A stretch of DNA of 64,000 bases from Coprinus comatus (lineage: Eukaryota > Basidiomycota > Agaricomycetes > Agaricales > Agaricaceae): the NCBI GenBank assembly GCA_034638255.1, contig JAWPGT010000099.1, forward strand, positions 1 to 64,000. Direction: 5' to 3'. The translations under genes were made by a program, and so were the position numbers. The notes beneath the pieces were generated by a model. That model was given only the letters and a program-made list of their open reading frames with translations. It was not told the origin of the DNA and made no database searches. Every line of letters begins with the position of its first letter. Position 1 is the first letter of the stretch. Below, piece after piece: positions 11,048 to 22,303 of the stretch.

Positions 11048-11094
11048 CCTACGAGCACCTTGAAGAGGTCCATCATAGCATTGTCTATACCGAA

Positions 11095-13046
11095 ACACAT
11101 CAGCATTTCCAGCATGTCCTTAGTAGTACTCAGTATAGCTTGGGTAGCTTAGTATACTTACTGATACTTAGATATATATTTTCAAAGTAACTCTAAGGTA
11201 GTCAATATTTCCAACCAAGTTTTTAAGTTTCCCAAGCACTATTCTAAGGTCACAAAAAGTTGAAGTTAATTTGTGTTATTGACTTTGTTTTTGTTTCATT
11301 TGTTTGGTTGATGTCATTAATGATGTGTTGTTATTTCATGATGATGTATCAATAATCATATCATTTATGTTCCCAGATTTGGACTTCACGAAAAATCACA
11401 AAATTGGACTGTCACATGATCACTCTCACCATCTCATGTGACAGGACATGTTGCATCAGCAATGCAACCTCACGAAGGTCACAACTTCTACTCACTGCCG
11501 ACTCTGAGTAATGTCACCACTGCACTCTCATTTCTTGATGAAACTCTACGCGTTGGAGCTCGTTGGAACCGTCTCGACATTATGCATTGAATGAGCCTAT
11601 GTATGCGTGATATGGTGGGGTTTTCATTATTCTTATAAGGTATGTCAATTTCGACTATTTTCCATGTATTGGGCTCATATAATCGCGTATTGGCGCGTTC
11701 TCAGGCTCTCCAGGACGGCCTCAATACTCCGCTTTGAACAAGCCTACATACACGCGTCCCGATGCAGTAGCCATGCTATAACATCAGTTTTACTGCTGGT
11801 GTGTCATTACTTGCTGTTTTTCTTCTGTATCACTCATTTTTCTACATACAGGAATGTTTCTAGGCTCTCCAGAACCTTCTCGACGTGTACTATAGGATAG
11901 GTGGGTTAGGTGATGACGTGGTATGGTGTATACCCCACGAAGGGGGGTTTCTTCCTTGGTGAGTCATTATCTGTCTCAAGGGAAGTATTTTACTCATTTC
12001 TCACTCCCTCCTGCACTCCATAACATGCTTTTAGGCTCGTTTACACCACGCGTACATTCTCTGTTCCACCCCTGATTTGTACACACTATGGAGGACTGCT
12101 GGAGTTGTAGTGGCCTATCTTCTGGTAAGTTCTTATTCAATCTAACACCTGTTTCAATACTCAATACTTATTGGAATCTTACGTTCTTAGCATCGTTCAA
12201 ACCGTCTCGACGGCGCCGTTTGAACGCACCTACCCACGTAACGTTCCGATCAATACTCGTATCGCAATGTCTAGTTCTTTATTCTCCCAAGTAAGTTCTC
12301 CTATTATGAATATATTCTTGTAATTTTTTTATCTTTATTTCGGTACATTACTGTAGTATACACTACTATTATGCTGTATACAATCACTCTTGTATTTTTG
12401 TACATTACTGTCTCCCTTCTGATAATATAATTCAGTTGATATACATTTACATACATTTGAGACACTCTAGGAGTCCTTGAAATTTCGCTTTATATATATA
12501 TATATTCTGATATACCTGATTTATAAGCTTGAGAAAGTATTTTCGAAGGCAGTACAAGTAGATATAAGGTAAAACTAAGTAGAATTAAGTGTGACTAACC
12601 AGGACCCCCTGCTTAGAATAGCTTGGAATTGACTTGTCAAGCATGACTAAGTAATTCCAAGGAGAAAATAAAAATTCTTTTACATTCTTGATATATCCTT
12701 GGTCATCCTTGGAAATGTTTTCAAGGAGGTTTAAGGAGGTTTAAGCTTGGCTAAGGAGATGCGCATTTTGCTGATGCAGAGGTGTAGGCAAGATTATAAC
12801 AAAACTTGAAATAATGTTCCAATTCCTCCTTTAAACAATCTTTAGAGTAGTAGCTTGAGTATCTTCCATAGCTGCAGCCTCAACTTCTGGCATTGCTATG
12901 GTAGAAGTTTTATGATGATTAATGAGCAAATGACTCACTTGTGACATGATAATATTGTTCTTAGCTCCTTATATTTTTTTTCTGATGAACTATATAAACT
13001 ATATGCTATACAATATAATTACCATATAAGCCAAACTTTCATCAAG
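11095..13046. other. No gene; diverged ~50-bp repeated motif
   Basis: No convincing coding exons. Three diverged copies of a motif built around AACCGTCTCGAC / GACGGCCTC, followed by GAACRCRCCTA-like and ACGTRAYGTT-like blocks, occur near 11560, 11710 and 12195. A TA run lies near 12490. Confidence 0.4.
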
Positions 13047-13796
13047 TGTAAGGGTGACTCACGTTGGCGACAAGCGGCCTGACGACTGGTGAGGAATCCA
13101 AAGTTATATTCAATTGGAAACATATTACAGAACAGATACAACATACCTAGTGAGGAATCCAAAGAGAAAGAGTTGGGGATTCACTCGCTCAGGCTACACA
13201 CAATATATACTACTATACAAACAGAGGTGCCAGCTATTGTCTAGAGGGGTGTCGTAACATGGACAATGGGAACAATGAGGGGCAAGTCACATGAGGGGGT
13301 GGGTCATGAAAGTGTGAAGTCAGGAGGTGTTCCGATGGGAGTCAGAACATCGGGGGATCAGTCAGTAGTCAGTGTGTCGTGTTGAAAGCAATGTGTATAC
13401 ACAAAGACATTATAGTTTAAGTATATGCACAAAGTGGTAGATAGTTGTGGTTGCTGTTGGAGAGAGCAGAGTGTAAAGAGAACTGTGTAGTTCGAGAACT
13501 GAAGAATACAGGAGCAAATGTAAACTACTTATACTAAATACTGCTGGTCCATGCTACGACAATAAGGAGTCAGGTGTCAACTACATGTAACTAATTATAC
13601 ATGAAACAGGAGTCCAAACAGGAGTTGAAACATGCAGGTGAAACACTAACTACAACCAATAGGAGCTGCCATATAATGCAAAGCAAGTATGAAACAATTA
13701 AAGTGAAACAGAATGAAAATGTCATGTGACTATCTAATAATAGTCCGTATTTTCCAACATGTCAGTGTAAGGGTTGGTGAGGAAGGTCCCCTTACA
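13047..13796 (-). repeat. gypsy-2 3' LTR (LTR C) interrupted by solo LTR D
   Basis: Reverse-complement match to the 365-bp LTR C at 23700-24064, enlarged by the nested LTR D. Next to it (13797 on) the minus strand carries the purine tract AGAAGGGGGGGTAGA. Confidence 0.85.
13380..13759 (-). mobile_element. Solo LTR D nested in LTR C
   Basis: 380 bp from TGTTGAAAGC to TTTCCAACA, flanked by TGTCG (13375-13379) and TGTCA (13760-13764), a 5-bp duplication with one CG-to-CA change. On the minus strand a TATAAG box is followed about 30 bases later by TTCAGTTCTC, resembling the copia LTR promoter, so it is probably copia-like. Confidence 0.8.
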
Positions 13797-16700
13797 TCTA
13801 CCCCCCCTTCTAGGGTGCAGCATCCCAATGTACCTGTGAACTGAGTGCAAGGTCGGAAGGGAATGGAGTCAAAGGCCATGGAATAGATAAGTTGAGGCAT
13901 GGTGGGGTTCTTGCGATAGAACTTGGCAATCTTTTTGGGGGTGTGGACATCGGCTGTGAGTTCCCAAGAGTTCTCTTCCATGCTGAAGTCTTGCCACTTG
14001 ATCAGAAATCTGAGTTTACCTCATTGCACTTTACTGTCTAATATTTCTTCTACTTCCCATTCCTCTTCGTTGTCCACCAGTATGTTAAATACTGAAAATA
14101 CCAAGAGGTGTGACCCTTGGCTTCAGTGTGTGTGCTGTGCCTCCGGAATTTGTATAAGGTCAATTTACAAATTTCCGGGAGACTTCTGGCAGAGTTTCCA
14201 GAAGACCAGAAAAGTAAGAGTGCAGACAGTTGAGATGATACAGAGAGTTAAGAGTATATCAAGTTGATTCTGAAACTGAGGAAATACAGCATAGCAGTGA
14301 ACTATTTATACAAAATGCTGTAACAGATAAAAAAAGGTAATAAGGAATAACAGAAATCTGAATCAGAGAAGAAATACAAATGGAGGTAGATAAAATGGAA
14401 GACAGAAAGTAATGGCATAATATTGGAGAATTAAGAAGCATAGGAAATGCATGGAAATGTCAAACTAAACTGAATAGAATTGATAACTGAAGAATAAAGC
14501 AAGATAAGAAAAACCCAGAATTTCTGGAGGATGGAAAAGTCCCTTTGAATAAATAATGAACAATGGAACTTCAGGAAGTTAGGAAATTAGGAAGATTGGA
14601 AATCCAGAGATTCAATATCTAATCGGAAATATGATATGTGAACTTGGCAGAATTCAGGGTTAGCAGTCATGTGATGGAATGGAATATGACACAGTATTGG
14701 CATTGGTATTTTTGTCGGCTTCTGACCAGGGATTGGGTCTTCAGGGGCTGGGGTGAGTTTGACCACATTGAACACCAGGTGCAAGCGAGACAACCTTCAG
14801 GGAAGCTTGAGCCAATATGCCCCAGGCCTGACCTTGTGGTTGACAGTGAAAGGACCTAACCGTGTGTGCTCAAACTTCTTTAAGGGCCAACTCGTTGCAA
14901 TGTCCAATGCGTCGAGGTAAACCATGTCACCCATCTTGAGCTCAGGGGCAGGGGTCTGATGTTGATCATAGTACTTTGCCATATTGTCCTTTGCCTTCAC
15001 CAGTGCCAACTTTGCTTCTTCTAGTGCTGACTCCATCCGGGTTTTGAACTCATTGACCATTTTGAGTCAGGAGGGGTGTTGTTGGGGTTCAAAGCCCATG
15101 TGAGGGTCATGGCCAGTGTCTAACATGAAGGGTGATTGGTGAGTTGCAGCATGAACATGGTTGTTGTGTTGGAATTCAGCAAGCAGGAGAAGATTATACC
15201 AATTGTTCTGTCACTGGTTAACAAAGACTCAGATGTACTGGTTGAGTTCTTGGTTAACTTGTTCAGTTTGACCATCCGCTTGCAGGTGCCAAGCCGTAGT
15301 CACAGTGACCTTGATGCCTAAGAGTTGGTACAACTTGCAGGTGAATTCCAACACAAACTGCAGGCCTCAGTTGGAGACAACACATTGAGGTAGGTTGTGG
15401 AGCTTCCAGATGTTGTAGAGGAAGAGTTGGGCAACACCTTCGGCAGTGCAAGTCATGTGGGTCAGCAGGAAATGAACTCGTTTCGATACTGAATCGACAA
15501 CCATGAGTACCGCATCATAACCATTGGATTCTGGGAGTTTGACAACAAAGTCAATGTTGATAGTGTCCCAGCGGGCATTGGGGATGGGGAGTGGGTGAAG
15601 TTCGCCAACTGGTCAGTGTCGGTGGGGCTTTGTCCGTAAGCACAAGTCACAAGTAGAGACGTACTGACCGATGTAATGAGACATAGAAGGCCACCAGTAG
15701 TTCCGACCCACGAGTTCGAGGGTCTTCCAGCATCCTGCATGTCCGCCAACTTTGGAATCATGGTGTTGGGCCACAATGTGACGTCTAAGGTCGGGGATGT
15801 TAGGGACGTAGATTTTACCTTGATGAAGTAGCAACCCATTATCCTCCGACCATTCGGAACTCTTAACTGATTTTGACTTTGACAACTTCAACTCCCGCGC
15901 TGCCTTCGCCACTGCCTCCTCTTGTTCACCATCCCGATTACCACATCTAATCTCTCACAACACATCCTGCTCTTCTCCAACTAAAACAACACCTTCAAGG
16001 GCTCGAACAGCGAATGGCGATGGAGGGAGGAGGGTGAGGTTGTCATTATTGTCCTTGCCAGTTCCGTGGTCGGCCCGTTGGGAGAGTGCATCGGGTTTGC
16101 CCATGGATTGGCCTGGTCGATGATGAAGTGAGAAGTTGAACTGGGAGAGGTAGAGGGACCAGCGGGCTTGTCGGCAGTTGAGTTTCTTTGCAGTCATGAA
16201 GTACTCGAGGTTCTTGTGGTCAGTCCAGATTTCTACTTTATGCTCACTGCCCTCCAGGAAGTGCCTCCACTCTTCGAGTGATCGGATGATAGCCAACATC
16301 TCTTTGTCATGGATCTCATAATTGCGTTCGACTGGCAACAGTGATTTTGAGTAGAATGCGATGGGGTGCCACTTGTTGTCTTCCGATGAAAGCTGCGACA
16401 AGACAGCTCCAGTTGCAAAGTCAGAGCTGTCAGCCTCCACTCAATAAGGTGCAGTGCCGTTGGGAGAAGACAAGATTAGTGCTGATGTAATGGCTGTCTT
16501 CAGAGCATTGAAGGCCTCCTGCTGTTCAGTACCCCAGTTCCAAGGTGTACTGGACTTGGTCAAATCAAAGAGTGGCTGACTGATGTATGAAAAATCCTGA
16601 ATAAAACATTGGTAGAAATTGGCAAACCCAAGGAAAGATTGAACTTCCGTCTTGTTTTTCAGGATCAGCCAGTCACAAACTCCTGCTACCTTCACTGGAT

Positions 16701-17829
16701 CCATCTCTACACAGTTCTCTGAAATGATCAGCCCCAAGTATTCTATCTTCCACTTCTCAAACTCGCATTTTTTGGGTCAAAGGTACAGCTTGTGTTCCTT
16801 GAGTACCTCCATCACACGTCGGATCACCTTCCGATGTTCCTCCAGGGTCTTCGAAAAGATCAGGATGTCATCAAGGTAGACAATGACAATTCCTTCCATG
16901 ATAAGGTCATGGAAGATGTCGTTCATCACTGTCTGGAAGGTCGCCAGGCTGTTAGTCATGCCGAAAAACATCACCAGAGGTGCAAAGAGCCCCTGATTCA
17001 TTTGGAAAGCTGCCTTCCACTCATCGCCAGGCTTGATACAGATGTTGTTGAAGCCCCATCAGATGTCAAGTTTGGTGAAGTATTTTGCACCCCACAGTTT
17101 TGAAATGATTTCAGAGATGAGTGGGATGGGGTACTTGTTCTTCACCATGATGGCATTGAGGTTCTGATAGTCTTGTACCAACTGAAGCAAACCATCCTTC
17201 TTTTTAATAAAAAAAAACAGGGGCTGCCATCAGTGACTTTGAAGGGCAAATCCTTTCTGAAGCAAGGTTCTCTTGTAGGAACTTGTCAAGTGCAGCTTGT
17301 TCTTTCGGCGAAATCAGGTAGACTTTGGTGGTTTTGGCAGTTTCACCAGGGACGAGTTCAACAGCATGATCCCAAGGCTGATTTTCGGGGAGCTCTTGGA
17401 AAGCAGCCTCAGAGAAAACGGTTTTGAAGTTGTGTAGGTAGTCCGGAATATGAGCCTTGAAACCGAGGTTGGCAGTTGCGGTATTCTTCCGATGCGCTTC
17501 GGCAAGTTGTTGTGATAGAGTACCAGTAGCTGAAATCTGTTCCGAAACCGAGAGAACCGATGAGCGAGGGATGGCAGCAAAAATCCGATCTCCTTCCTCC
17601 AATTCTGACCAACTAACTCCTTCTTCCGACTCTTCATCCTCTTCTTCATTCACCTCTTCCACAAGCACTGGAAAAGGCCCTGAAGTGCAGACCCTTAGTA
17701 CCTTCTCCTTGAACTTCTTCTCCTCCTTGTATTCCTGTCAGCAACCTTTGCAAGTCCTCAGACACCTTGACATTTTGACTTCCTTTGTTACCCAATCGAC
17801 TTCGGGGTTGTGTGCGTGGAGCCAAGTAT
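13797..17829 (-). pseudogene. gypsy-2 Pol: protease end, RT, RNase H, integrase, chromodomain
   Basis: The degraded polyprotein can be followed through both nested LTRs. Landmarks: protease end TWLHAHNPEVDW (near 17820); RT with VMFFGMTNSLATFQ and IVYLDDILIFSK (about 16850-16980); RNase H with VEADSSDFATGAVL; integrase HHCC region VAQHHDSKVGGHAG...CDLC, then the DDE part (16440-15060); integrase C-terminus KMGDMVYLDA; chromodomain EEEWEVEEILD plus FLIKWQDF...NSWE (14060-13960). In-frame TGA codons occur at 14021, 15211, 15229, 15367, 16441, 16777, 17059 and 17738 (plus-strand TCA), each where an arginine codon CGA fits the family. The frame is also open past the purine tract into the LTR. Confidence 0.82.
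14083..14691 (-). mobile_element. Solo LTR E nested in the gypsy-2 integrase-chromodomain linker
   Basis: 609 bp from TGTTAAATACTG to GAATATGACA, flanked by the perfect 5-bp duplication CAGTA at 14078-14082 and 14692-14696. Removing it and one CAGTA restores the host frame from PMPIL to VDNEEEWEVEE. The minus strand has GTATAAATAG at about 14306, so its promoter points left. Confidence 0.85.
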
Positions 17830-18000
17830 CAGGTAGCTGACTAACCAAAAGTGGTAACAAACAGATACAACTAGTTGTTATAAATCGATACCACTAGTTG
17901 TTTTAAACAGGTACATATATAGGTACTAGGTAAGGTACATATATAGGTGCTACCTTTTGTACAGATATATGTATCCATTATTATAATGATAGACAATACA

Positions 18001-18734
18001 GGGACAGGAGACTGATATAAATGGTAACAAATAGGTACCACTAGTTGTTATAAATGGATACCACTAGTCGTTTCAAATAGGTACATATGTATGTATCTTA
18101 CTTGGCACATATGTCTGTACCACCCTTTGTACATATATATGTATCTATTATTATTATGATAGGCAATAGGAATGAATTAATCTGAATTTTGTACACTTTT
18201 AGATTAGAGAAATTCGAAAAATTGAAAAAAAATTAGATGAAATATAGTAGATTTGTACAGGAAACTTTTACAAATGTACTACATTTCTCATAATTGTGGT
18301 AGATTTGTACAAGTAACTTGTAGGAATCTACTATATTTCTCATGATTGTAGCAGATTCCTACAGGTTACTTGTACAAATCTACCACAATTATTGGAAATG
18401 TAGTACATTTCTTCAGGAAACTTGTAGGAATCTACTACAATTATGAGAAATGTAGTACATTTGTAAAAGTTTCCTGTACAAATCTACTATATTTCATCTA
18501 ATTTTTTTTCAATTTTTCGAATTTCTCTAATCTAAAAGTGTACAAAATTCAGATTAATTCATTCCTATTGCCTATCATAATAATAATAGATACATATATA
18601 TGTACAAAGGGTGGTACAGACATATGTGCCAAGTAAAATACATACATATGTACCTATTTGAAACGACTAGTGGTATCCATTTATAACAACTAGTGGTACC
18701 TGTTTGTTACCACTTTTGGTTAGTCAGCTACCTG
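18001..18734. mobile_element. E1, short palindromic non-autonomous KDZ-family element
   Basis: 734 bp with long inverted arms (about 350 bp each) that would fold into one hairpin. Ends are GGGACAGGAGACTGAT on the left and, inverted on the right, CAGGTAGCTGACTAACC. It is flanked by the perfect 8-bp duplication ACAATACA at 17993-18000 and 18735-18742. It lies inside the left arm of the larger KDZ element, whose sequence resumes cleanly after it. No coding capacity. The centre holds short palindromes such as GTAGATTTGTAC-type units. Confidence 0.85.
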
Positions 18735-18742
18735 ACAATACA

Positions 18743-19220
18743 ATTGATTTAATCTGAATTTTGTACACTTTTAGATTATGTAAATTCAAAAATATGAGCA
18801 AAGCTTTTAGTAAGATCTTACTATATTTATGAAGAAATGTACTATAATAGAGGGAAATATAGTTGATTTGTATAGAAAAGTAGTAAGATTTTACCATCTT
18901 TTCTACAATCATAGCTGATTTGTACAACAGCATAATAAGATTTTACAATTTTCAATAAGGTTGTAGTTGATTTCTACAACAAAGTAGTAAGATTCTACCA
19001 TTATTTCCAAAATCATAGTTGTTTCTACAACAAAGTAGTGAGATTCTACCATTGTTTCTGAAATTATAGTTGATTTGTGCAACAAAGTAGTAAGATTTTA
19101 CTATTTTCAACAGAGTTATAGTTAGTTTGTACAACAAAGTAGTAAAATCTTTCTATCTTTTATAAAATCATAGGTCATTTTAGTAGCAGAGTTGTAGAAA
19201 AGTATTATATTTAAAGATTA
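18743..19220. repeat. Subterminal palindromic repeats of the KDZ element
   Basis: Alternating units of the types AGTAAGATTTTACTAT and GTTGATTTGTACAAC, spaced about 30 bases apart, directly 3' of the transposase gene. Their layout parallels the denser array in E3. They could be transposase-binding sites; that role is inference. Confidence 0.6.
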
Positions 19221-19221
19221 T

Positions 19222-22219
19222 CTATATTTTTAGAAGGTTCAGAATTCTTGCCCTATTCCATAGTGAAAGAAATACAGCAGTATACAAAATGGCTCTTTCT
19301 TGACCCATATATCTAACTGATTTTCTTATCCGAGTAAGTCCTCCATTACCACACTCAGCTGCACTTGAGTTTAGTCGCCCTAGTGATGGTTGGCTTTCTG
19401 AGTAAGTCCTAAGAAAATAGGCAGCACTACAGGCTTTATGTCCTGTAGAATGGAAATTATCAATAAGAAATGATGTATCCATGAAGAAGTCTGGCTCTCT
19501 TGCTCAACAATATGGTCCAAGCTGGCATGCAAAGTCATAAATGACATATTTTGGTGCTATAGGCCATCTTGTTATCATTGCTGAAAAAAACATCATTCCT
19601 TCCTTCACTTGAGGGAATGCAATGATATCCATAGCATATCGAGTGTGTACACCATGCACACATAATTCCTCCAGTTAATCCTTTTTCACCATAGGTACTA
19701 TAATACTTGTTGCATTTTCCACCTCTTTCCTTTGGTTCTTTTTCTGCTTCATATTTTAGACCAGGATATTGTGGCCGATACCGAACTTGTGGTATACTAT
19801 ATTTACAACCACTCTATAAATTATAAGATAAGATAACTTGAGAATACTATAAAATAAGTTTACATTACCTTTTGCCACCCTCCATCTATAGTTTGGATAT
19901 TATCGATCATTGGAGGAGAAGAATATTTAATAATCTTTGCCATTGCAACTTGACATTTCTCTTTTAACCATTGGCAAACTCCAAGGATAGAGTCATCCCA
20001 ATAAAGTTGCTGTTTTCTTTCATAGTTAAGTAGCCAAAATAAAGATGGTATACAGCATAACCGATCAAGTTTTATTTTGTCAGAGGGATTTTTGAGAAAA
20101 TCCTCTAATTTGAATAGTGATTGTCGGTTAATTACTTGAAGTATTGAATCGTTACTGCTAAGCTACAATAAACATTAGTAATTGATAGATAATTTATGTA
20201 TAAACAATAAATACCTGATAGAAAAAACTAACAACTTCCTTAGAGCATCTCCCTTTTGACTTGGATAAAGCAGATTCAGTACAATGTCGGTTGAACAATG
20301 CACCTAAACTTTTATTTTCCTTTTCTAGCATTTTTTGAAGAACTGGAAGGTTTGAAAGTTTTGATAGTAATTTTTGAAGGCCTTTTGTAATTGTAGTTTG
20401 AGATTCATCATCTGTTGATTCATCTTCCAAATTTTCGTTTTTGGAAGGAGTAATAAGGTTGAGTGGTTTGCAAAATATTGACTTGAGTAGTTTCTGACAA
20501 GTTACAACTGTAACTAGAGCTTGATTTTTGGGATATGAACAATTTCGGATAAGAGAGTCGGAGGAGATAGTTGTAGGAGGGTAGAGTGATTTTTGTAGGT
20601 TTTTTTTGTTAAAAGCCAAAGTAACACCATCCCAAATTACTGTTTCTGGAAAATCTTTGCAGGTTGGACATTTCATATCTTCTTCAAGTAGAAGAAGGGA
20701 AGCATATCCAAACCAAGCAGAACGAAAGATTTTCTCATCCACAAATCCAACAGAGCTTTGATACTTTTGGTATCTAGCCAAAATAACTTTGACCCAAGCA
20801 GTAAAAGGTGTTTCAGAAGTTGAATAGGAGATCGTATAATCTTCAAGGAGATCATGAGAAAATAAAGAATGGTTGTTGAGATTGAATATTCCTTTTTCCC
20901 GACAATCTGGTCCAATAGCCTGGTAGCGACTTTTATTGCAAAGTAAGCATTTTTGAAGTTGAATCTTTGTTCTCATGGCTTTTGTAAGACCATAAACAAT
21001 ACATTCCAGCTCATATGCTGGAAATGTACTATTGTACATTTGTCCACAAGAACATCTTGATGATGGGTGAAGTAAGATGAGAGGAGGAATATTAGTGGTT
21101 GGAGGAGCTTCTATATATAAGTTAGAGTTATCTGATGGAATCCGAAATGATAAAGGTGGGAGAATTGGTTGATAGGAAATAGGTTTGCTTGTTCTAATCC
21201 CAGCAACTTGAACTGCTGGTATATTATCTAATGAAATGATTGTTAATAATATATATTAACAAGTTTAAATAAATAAGCATTTTACCTTGTGACTCATCAT
21301 CAATAGCTTTAGATAGTGTAGAAAAACCTCTTCGATTGAAATAAAGAATTGATCTTTGGATATGAGAGCATTTTGACCCAGGGTCCTTATTACAGCTCCA
21401 TTTTCCAATACCATTATCTGGGCCCTCATAACAAGTTATAGACCGACTTTTTGTTGATTGAGGGTCGTTTTTTGATGAAATAGAAAAGAGATTCAAAAAT
21501 CCATCTTCAATCTGTTCTCTTGAAAAGATTATAATATCAGAATCAAGATCTAGAATAAATAGTTAAAAAAAAAAAGTTAAATATTCAAAGCTAAAGCCAA
21601 ACCTTCTGGTTGGTCAAAATTTTCAGGATATTCAATAAGAAATCTTGAATGGACACATTGACCTATCAATATACCAAGACCACAATAACAAATTGGTATA
21701 GGTGGACTTGTTGAGTAATCCAATTGTAAATGGTACCATTTGCCCTAATATTTAATCTTTTAATCATTATTAACAATACTATTAAAAAAAACTCACAGTT
21801 AAGGTAGCAGTTCTTGAGTTCCATCCTTGAACTAGATATATAGTTGAAGTAATGCGATGGAATGGAATAGCTTCAGTAAGCACTCCATCTACAAACTTGG
21901 TATAGGAATCTTGTAAAACAAGTGTTTGGAGTCTAGGCTCTTGAGACGATATATTTTCAGTTTCTTCATAACCAAATAAAAGGCCAGAAGTAGAAGGTAT
22001 CTGATCTTCAACTGTATAAGAAACAGAAACAGAGGATTTCCTAGATTTGTGCTGTCTTGTATAACCTTTTTTGTGTAGTCGTTGCTTTTTTTGGGGTGTG
22101 TGTAATATCTGATTAGGAGGATTATCAAGAATAGTTAAAGAAGCAAATGGTTCAGGTGGAGAATTAAGAGATAGAATGGGCTGGAAATCTTCAGATACTT
22201 GTCTTTGTCGTTTGCCCAT
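19222..22219 (-). pseudogene. KDZ transposase with CxC zinc clusters, one in-frame stop
   Basis: Multi-exon transposase read from ATG 22219 (MGKRQRQ). Exon 1 ends at 21797 and exon 2 starts at 21744. Visible parts: exon 2 cysteine cluster ICYCGLG...CVHSRF; a later exon (21039-20194) with LLCNKS and CPTCKDFPETVIWDGVTL, the CxC5-like pattern; then AWCTHSICYGYH, SEGRNDVFF and YVIYDFACQLGPYC; and near the C-terminus FLIDNFHSTGHKACSAA and NSSAAECGN. D in WDGVT, D in YDFACQ and E in AAECGN are candidates for the DDE triad (inference). A TGA just after GPYC, near 19511, breaks the frame. Exon limits in the middle are uncertain. Confidence 0.7.
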
Positions 22220-22303
22220 AGGAAAAAAAGGTAAGTTGAACAAAATATGACATAATACTAGTAATCACACAAAAGTAGTGATGCGAGTTACATAAGTTCA
22301 ACT

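Larger units (their letters stand above)
3659..11094 (+). mobile_element. LTR B copy, split by a solo LTR and by copia-1
   Basis: Pieces 3659-3744, 4377-4752 and 11053-11094 align in order with the intact 520-bp LTR B at 35417-35936. The rest is made of a solo LTR A (3745-4371) and copia-1 (4753-11047) plus their target duplications. The start is TGTTACAG; the last ~27 bp of the LTR are missing at 11094. A TATAAATACATGG box lies near 4524, followed by a short hairpin around AAGCTT, as in LTR A. No internal retrotransposon genes remain next to it. Confidence 0.75.
13047..17829 (-). mobile_element. gypsy-2, 3' half of a decayed chromodomain Ty3/gypsy element
   Basis: On the minus strand: end of protease, RT, RNase H, integrase, chromodomain, polypurine tract, 3' LTR (LTR C). 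The 5' LTR, gag and protease active site are missing because the KDZ element begins at 17830 within the protease C-terminus. Two solo LTRs (13380-13759 and 14083-14691) are nested in it. At least eight in-frame stops, apparently all CGA-to-TGA, show that it is old and inactive. Confidence 0.88.

Noticed and set aside
18001..18734. Helitron or snap-back rolling-circle element
   Set aside because: It has long inverted arms on both sides and an exact 8-bp duplication, which Helitrons do not make.
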